Below, piece by piece: positions 24,301 to 25,074 of a stretch of 25,074 nucleotides of DNA. The DNA is taken from NCBI GenBank assembly GCA_041486955.1, contig JBGPML010000007.1, positions 1 to 25,074 of the forward strand, written 5' to 3'. The position numbers and the translations under genes are program-made. The stretch is from JBGPML01 sp041486955 (GTDB taxonomy: Bacteria; Patescibacteriota; UBA1384; 2-12-FULL-50-11; DASWYB01). A model generated the notes under the pieces. The model saw only the letters and a program-made list of their open reading frames with translations. It had not been told where the DNA came from and did no database searches. How positions within the stretch are numbered: the stretch's first letter is position 1; each line of letters begins with the position of its first letter.

Positions 24301-25074
24301 AGAACCGGGTGTGTTAGCCGAATTTAGCGGTCGAGTCACGATTGAAGATAGTAAAGATAATCGAATCATTGCCTTAGCCTCTGATGTTATTGCTGAAGAA
24401 GCTATTGAAGTCCCCCAAGGATACGAAATTATCGTGAAAGATAGCGATGTTGTTAAACCGAAACAAGCAATTGCCACGGCCACGGACAAAAAAGCCATGC
24501 GCTCGCCTATTCACGGAACTGTTTCCGTCAAAGGCAATGTGGTGATGATTAAAGCTTTAGAAGCCATGAGAAAGCAGTACACGGTACCTTCTTCAGCGAC
24601 TCTTAAAGTGTCCGATGGGCAGTTTGTTGAAAGAGGCATACAACTTACCGATGGTCACCTTGATCTCCATCAGTCTTTAGAACTACGCGGCCTCGAACCG
24701 ACGCAGAAGTATATTATCCAAGGCGTTCAGGAAGTCTATGCGGCGCAAGGCCAAAGCATTAATGATAAACACATTGAAATTATCGTTCGACGAATGTTTT
24801 CTCGCTCCAAGATTGACGATCAATTGGATAGCACCTATTTACCAGGACAACTGGTAGATCGTTTAGTCGTCCAAGTGGAAAACGCTAAACGAGCAAAAGC
24901 AAAGAAAAAACCAGTTGCCTCCAGCCCAACAATTCTTGGAATTACACGTGTCGCACTTCGAACCGATTCCTTCCTTTCGGCGGCGAGCTTCCAAGAAACT
25001 TCCGGGGTCTTGATTGATGCCGCCATTCGCGGAGCAACCGATCCACTCCGTGGACTCAAAGAAAACGTTATCAT
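21347..25074 (+). CDS. rpoC: DNA-directed RNA polymerase subunit beta-prime, 3' end beyond right edge
   Basis: 1242 complete codons to the window edge, with no stop. It carries the catalytic Mg site of RNA polymerase. Seen: the N-terminal zinc site with Cys76, 78, 91 and 94 (CYCGKY and CDRCG); the clamp coiled coils; LLGKRVDYSGRSVIVVGP; the absolutely conserved NADFDGDQM with Mg ligands Asp514, 516 and 518; the bridge-helix and trigger-loop region with GLSVFEYFISTHAARKG and TLRTSDAGYLTRRL; and a second zinc site with Cys838, 911, 918 and 921. The sequence ends in the QETSGVLIDAAIRG and DPLRGLKENVI segment that normally lies close to the C-terminus, so little is missing. GAGGAGG lies just before the ATG, and the start overlaps the rpoB stop by one base (TAATG), implying coupled translation. 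Confidence 0.98.
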   Translation, partial: MNSKSIPTVNQRTTETTQRPTDFTAIRISVASPEQILDWSYGEVTKPETINYRTQKPERDGLFDERIFGPTKDWECYCGKYKKIRYKGVVCDRCGVEVTRSSVRRERMGHIDLAAPVSHIWYVRGVPSVLGLVLDLSVTDLERIIYFAGFLIIEINETVKKASLEQLEKEYKDLKAQLLKVHESNQAPEVAHLDAQYKAAKSEIESLQVKKVLSEAKYHEISLKYGQIIRVGIGAEAISDLLKTFNRDEEIIKLKAQTEIAQGATLRRVLKRLTVLSNMKQANIDPLWLILQRLPVIPPDLRPMVQLDGGRFATSDLNDLYRRVLNRNNRLKRLLAQGAPEVIIRNEKRMLQEAVDSLVDNSARRGRGVATGTAQRKLRSLSDMLRGKQGRFRQNLLGKRVDYSGRSVIVVGPKLHLDQCGLPKTMALELFKPFVISKLISEGYVHNVRNATRLIERGTPEVWEILERITAEQFVLLNRAPTLHRLGIQAFHPVLIEGKAIQLHPLVCSAFNADFDGDQMAVHVPLSTQARKEAAEIMQSTRNLLKPASGEPIVSPRLDMVFGCYYLTAIENGRHGEGKVFSNTDEAVLAWQQGAAYLRSPIKVAMDGAVIETTVGRILFNEALPDNVAYQNDTMDAKKLKKLVAYMYRDHGILPTSQLVDKLKNLGFRFAELSGMTISISDIVIPSDKHELVAEAEKQQDIITQRFRKGLITVRERMLGTIDLWQNLRDALGARMRKEFPTHNPVSVMVNSGARGNFTQLSQLGGMKGLVVNPAGEFIEIPITHNYKEGLSVFEYFISTHAARKGRSDTALRTSDAGYLTRRLVDVAQDVIINYDDCGSTKGITYSKEESNELAMNYAERLLGRVVLEPVYLPGQKKPYVAKNDVIDEVKAHEIDLAGVAEVTLRTPLYCLDQHGLCRHCYGLDLGTGSLVRRGEAVGIMAAQAIGEPGTQLTMRTFHMGGVTGSDITTGLPRVEEIFEARNPQEPGVLAEFSGRVTIEDSKDNRIIALASDVIAEEAIEVPQGYEIIVKDSDVVKPKQAIATATDKKAMRSPIHGTVSVKGNVVMIKALEAMRKQYTVPSSATLKVSDGQFVERGIQLTDGHLDLHQSLELRGLEPTQKYIIQGVQEVYAAQGQSINDKHIEIIVRRMFSRSKIDDQLDSTYLPGQLVDRLVVQVENAKRAKAKKKPVASSPTILGITRVALRTDSFLSAASFQETSGVLIDAAIRGATDPLRGLKENVI

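Noticed and set aside
1..25074. CRISPR arrays, insertion sequences, phage or toxin-antitoxin genes
   Set aside because: No regularly spaced direct repeats, transposase-like or cas-like proteins were seen on reading both strands.

Overview
The window is a single chromosome segment of about 45% GC by eye, with tightly packed housekeeping genes. It most resembles a Patescibacteria (CPR) genome. The signs are compact genes, a short IF2 and an Obg without a C-terminal extension. A membrane-anchored Clp-like ATPase paired with a small membrane protein, and a 70-residue basic protein of a type I associate with this group, point the same way. TGA ends several genes, for example the tandem TGA TGA after obgE, so the standard bacterial code applies and the TGA-recoding lineages (Gracilibacteria/Absconditabacteria) are unlikely. 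I cannot place it in a finer lineage from sequence alone.

Layout. The left end holds two minus-strand genes: uvrB and, downstream of it, a secreted subtilisin-like protease that runs off the left edge (its catalytic Ser lies outside). Everything to the right is on the plus strand. A two-gene membrane/AAA+ unit (3057-5824) is followed by a free-standing small-protein gene (5939-6151) closed by a clear terminator. Next come a polyprenyl-phosphate sugar transferase and a GT4 glycosyltransferase two bases apart, a cell-surface glycan pair. Then follow gyrB-gyrA, infB, a LysM/M23 peptidoglycan hydrolase, obg, and rpoB-rpoC (rpoC runs off the right edge; stop of rpoB and start of rpoC share one base).

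Expression signals are unusually readable. uvrB, infB and obg each have an extended -10 box (TGN followed by TAAAAT or TATAAT) ending 6-7 bases before the ATG, which predicts leaderless mRNAs. The clp pair, the small protein, gyrB, rpoB and rpoC have Shine-Dalgarno sequences. The 314-base gap before rpoB contains two promoter-like elements and four consecutive small hairpins, the last terminator-like. It is either a roughly 100-nt small RNA gene or an attenuator for the RNA polymerase operon, and is the best candidate for an undescribed element here.

The most notable proteins are the Clp-like ATPase, with a degenerate first AAA+ ring and no recognisable substrate-gripping pore loops, RpoB, with three natural substitutions in the rifampicin pocket, and GyrA, with Met at the main quinolone-contact Ser. 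I saw no tRNA, rRNA, CRISPR array, transposase or other mobile element.
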